Source: CBDANW01 sp965197825
GTDB taxonomy: Bacteria; Acidobacteriota; Vicinamibacteria; Marinacidobacterales; DATDRI01
NCBI GenBank assembly: GCA_965197825.1
Contig: CBDANW010000003.1
Location: forward strand, 1,674,001 to 1,738,000
Length of the DNA stretch: 64,000 nucleotides
Direction: 5' to 3'
Numbering within the stretch: position 1 is the stretch's first letter; each line of letters starts with the position of its first letter. The translations under genes and the position numbers were made by a program. This document shows positions 62,968-64,000 of the stretch, piece by piece. The notes under the pieces were generated by a model that saw nothing but the letters and a program-made list of their open reading frames with translations, was not told the origin of the DNA and made no database searches.

Positions 62968-63771
62968 CTAAAAGAGATTGAAGTACCAATCGATCAGCGG
63001 GGACCCAACGAACAGCGTCGCGGTGGCCGCCATTCCCAAGAACGTCCCGAACGGAAGGGCCGTCTTGAGGCTCTTGCCCCGGGTTGCCATGAGCGCCAGA
63101 CCGACCAGCGATCCCAGGAACGAGCCCACCAGCAGTGTTAGGAGCACTCCCTTCCAACCTAGGAACGCGCCCACCATCGCCATCATCTTGACGTCCCCCA
63201 TCCCCAACCCCTCTACCTTACGTAACCGGTAATAGACCTCTGCCACGCCGAAGAGGAGACCCGCCCCTAAAACGGCTCCGATCAGAGCTTCGGTCGGCGT
63301 GATAGGGTCTCGGACAAACGCTAAGAGTAGCCCGAGGATCGCGCCAGGAATGGTGATGACGTTGGGGAGAATCCGGTGGTCGTAGTCGATGAACACCAGC
63401 GCCACCATAGCCGCCACGAAGGCGAACTGGACGCCGTACTCGATGGAGAACCCGTGGAGATGGTAGGCAACCAGCGAGCCGGCTGCGACCAGGAACTCCA
63501 CCAGCGGATAACGGATGGAGATCGGCGTACTGCAATGTCGGCAGCGCCCCCACAGCAAGAGGTAGCTCAAAACCGGAATGTTGTCATATGGGGCCACCGG
63601 CTTCTGACAAGATGGACAAGCCGAGGGTGGAAACACAACCGAACGACTCAACGGAAGTCGGTAGATGAGGACGTTGACGAAGCTACCCCAGATCAAACCG
63701 AAGACCGCCGCAAGAGCTGGTCTCAACCAAGCAAGCTCCTCGAATGCCGAGATGTGCGACGGGATGTCCAT
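62968..63771 (-). CDS. pilD: Prepilin peptidase / N-methyltransferase (PilD, A24)
   Basis: Cleaves class III leader peptides and N-methylates the new Phe of pilins, an inner-membrane aspartic protease. About 267 residues from ATG 63771 (MDIPSHISAF). Zinc-binding CPSCQKPVAP and CRHCS pairs in the N-terminal methyltransferase domain; the catalytic Asp residues are in FIDYDHRILPN and GMGDVKMMA; seven or eight hydrophobic segments. Matches the pilins fimT, pilV and pilW of the same window as substrates. It ends 12 bp upstream of pilS. Confidence 0.93.
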   Translation of the reverse strand: MDIPSHISAFEELAWLRPALAAVFGLIWGSFVNVLIYRLPLSRSVVFPPSACPSCQKPVAPYDNIPVLSYLLLWGRCRHCSTPISIRYPLVEFLVAAGSLVAYHLHGFSIEYGVQFAFVAAMVALVFIDYDHRILPNVITIPGAILGLLLAFVRDPITPTEALIGAVLGAGLLFGVAEVYYRLRKVEGLGMGDVKMMAMVGAFLGWKGVLLTLLVGSFLGSLVGLALMATRGKSLKTALPFGTFLGMAATATLFVGSPLIDWYFNLF

Positions 63772-63818
63772 AAAAAAAGCTGCGGCTGGTCTCGGGAACA
63801 CCCTCAGTATCGTACCGA

Positions 63819-64000
63819 CTAGCGGGTGGGCAGGGCCGCGAGGGAAGACTCTTGCGATACCTCTGCCCGCTCGTCACTCGGATTCAATTCGTAGGGTACT
63901 CCGACAGGATCCGTCGGCATCCCTCGCAAGTAACCCGCCGCAATCATTTCCTGCCAGCCGCTTGGGAAATGACCCATGTCTTGCTTGAATCGCAGGGCCA
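63819..64000 (-). CDS. C-terminal part of a conserved protein upstream of pilD (partial)
   Basis: The frame enters from the window edge: LRFKQDMGHFPSGWQEMIAA, GYLRGMPTDPVGVPYELNP, ending LAALPTR at 63819. FPSGWxEMxxAGYLxGxPxDPxGxPYEL is a tail seen in TPR proteins coded beside pilus genes. It is co-directional with pilD. Only about 60 residues are visible. Confidence 0.55.
   Translation of the reverse strand, partial: ALRFKQDMGHFPSGWQEMIAAGYLRGMPTDPVGVPYELNPSDERAEVSQESSLAALPTR

Noticed and set aside
1..64000. tRNA or rRNA genes
   Set aside because: I looked for T-loop (GGTTCGA) patterns with matching acceptor stems and for conserved rRNA stretches and found none.

Overview
The window reads as a chromosomal contig of an uncultured Gram-negative-type bacterium of moderately high GC, probably a metagenome assembly. 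F420 cofactor genes (cofH, cofG), malate synthase G, aroB, a ubiE/menG methyltransferase, type IV pilus genes with PilY1 adhesins, a sigma-54 regulator and C25 (gingipain-like) peptidases fit Acidobacteriota or a delta-proteobacterial-grade lineage. That is inference, because the window holds no rRNA or other phylogenetic marker. I saw no tRNA, rRNA or CRISPR array.

Left part (1-12.4 kb): ordinary metabolic genes. These are cofG-cofH, a VOC protein broken by a stop codon, glcB, two M48-type proteases (one frameshifted), a secreted protein with an HELIH motif (frameshifted twice), a membrane GDPD, and a run of small genes (VOC, ABM-like, DoxX). At 12461-15739 lies a complete 3.28-kb IS66-like element that also carries a DUF4338/DruA homologue. 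It abuts the DoxX gene and even supplies that gene's first in-frame ATG.

16.0-21.4 kb: aroB-ubiE, argF, then a compact candidate RiPP operon on the minus strand. It comprises a radical SAM/SPASM maturase, a 62-residue Cys-containing precursor peptide and an HPr-kinase-like P-loop protein. I consider this the most interesting system in the window.

21.4-43 kb: a type IV pilus minor-pilin cluster on the minus strand: pilY1 (two paralogues), fimT, pilV, pilX, pilW, two zinc-ribbon/TPR membrane proteins, a secreted coiled-coil protein and the sigma-54 regulator pilR. A -24/-12 promoter candidate lies directly upstream of pilW. The sensor kinase pilS, the prepilin peptidase pilD and the end of a further gene lie at 61-64 kb, at the far side of a mobile-element zone. 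One pilY1 copy is destroyed by an IS66 insertion, a hairpin-rich insertion, an IS256-family insertion, frameshifts and an internal deletion; the other is intact.

35-60 kb: a transposon graveyard. IS256-family elements (three types, one nested in another with an 8-bp target duplication), two IS3 elements, an IS630 remnant, a second IS66/DUF4338 copy and a 580-bp derivative with 47-bp perfect inverted repeats are mixed with remains of surface-protein genes. These include at least six C25 peptidase pieces, a LamG domain with an apparently inverted middle segment, a repeat adhesin, sulfatases and a PASTA protein. Among them sit HEPN/nucleotidyltransferase genes: a hepT-mntA pair, a HEPN-NTase fusion, and a decayed NTase copy created by a local duplication.

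The number of nonsense and frameshift lesions in otherwise normal genes, together with the IS load, points either to a genome under relaxed selection (host-associated or reductive) or to residual sequencing errors. Read data would separate the two.
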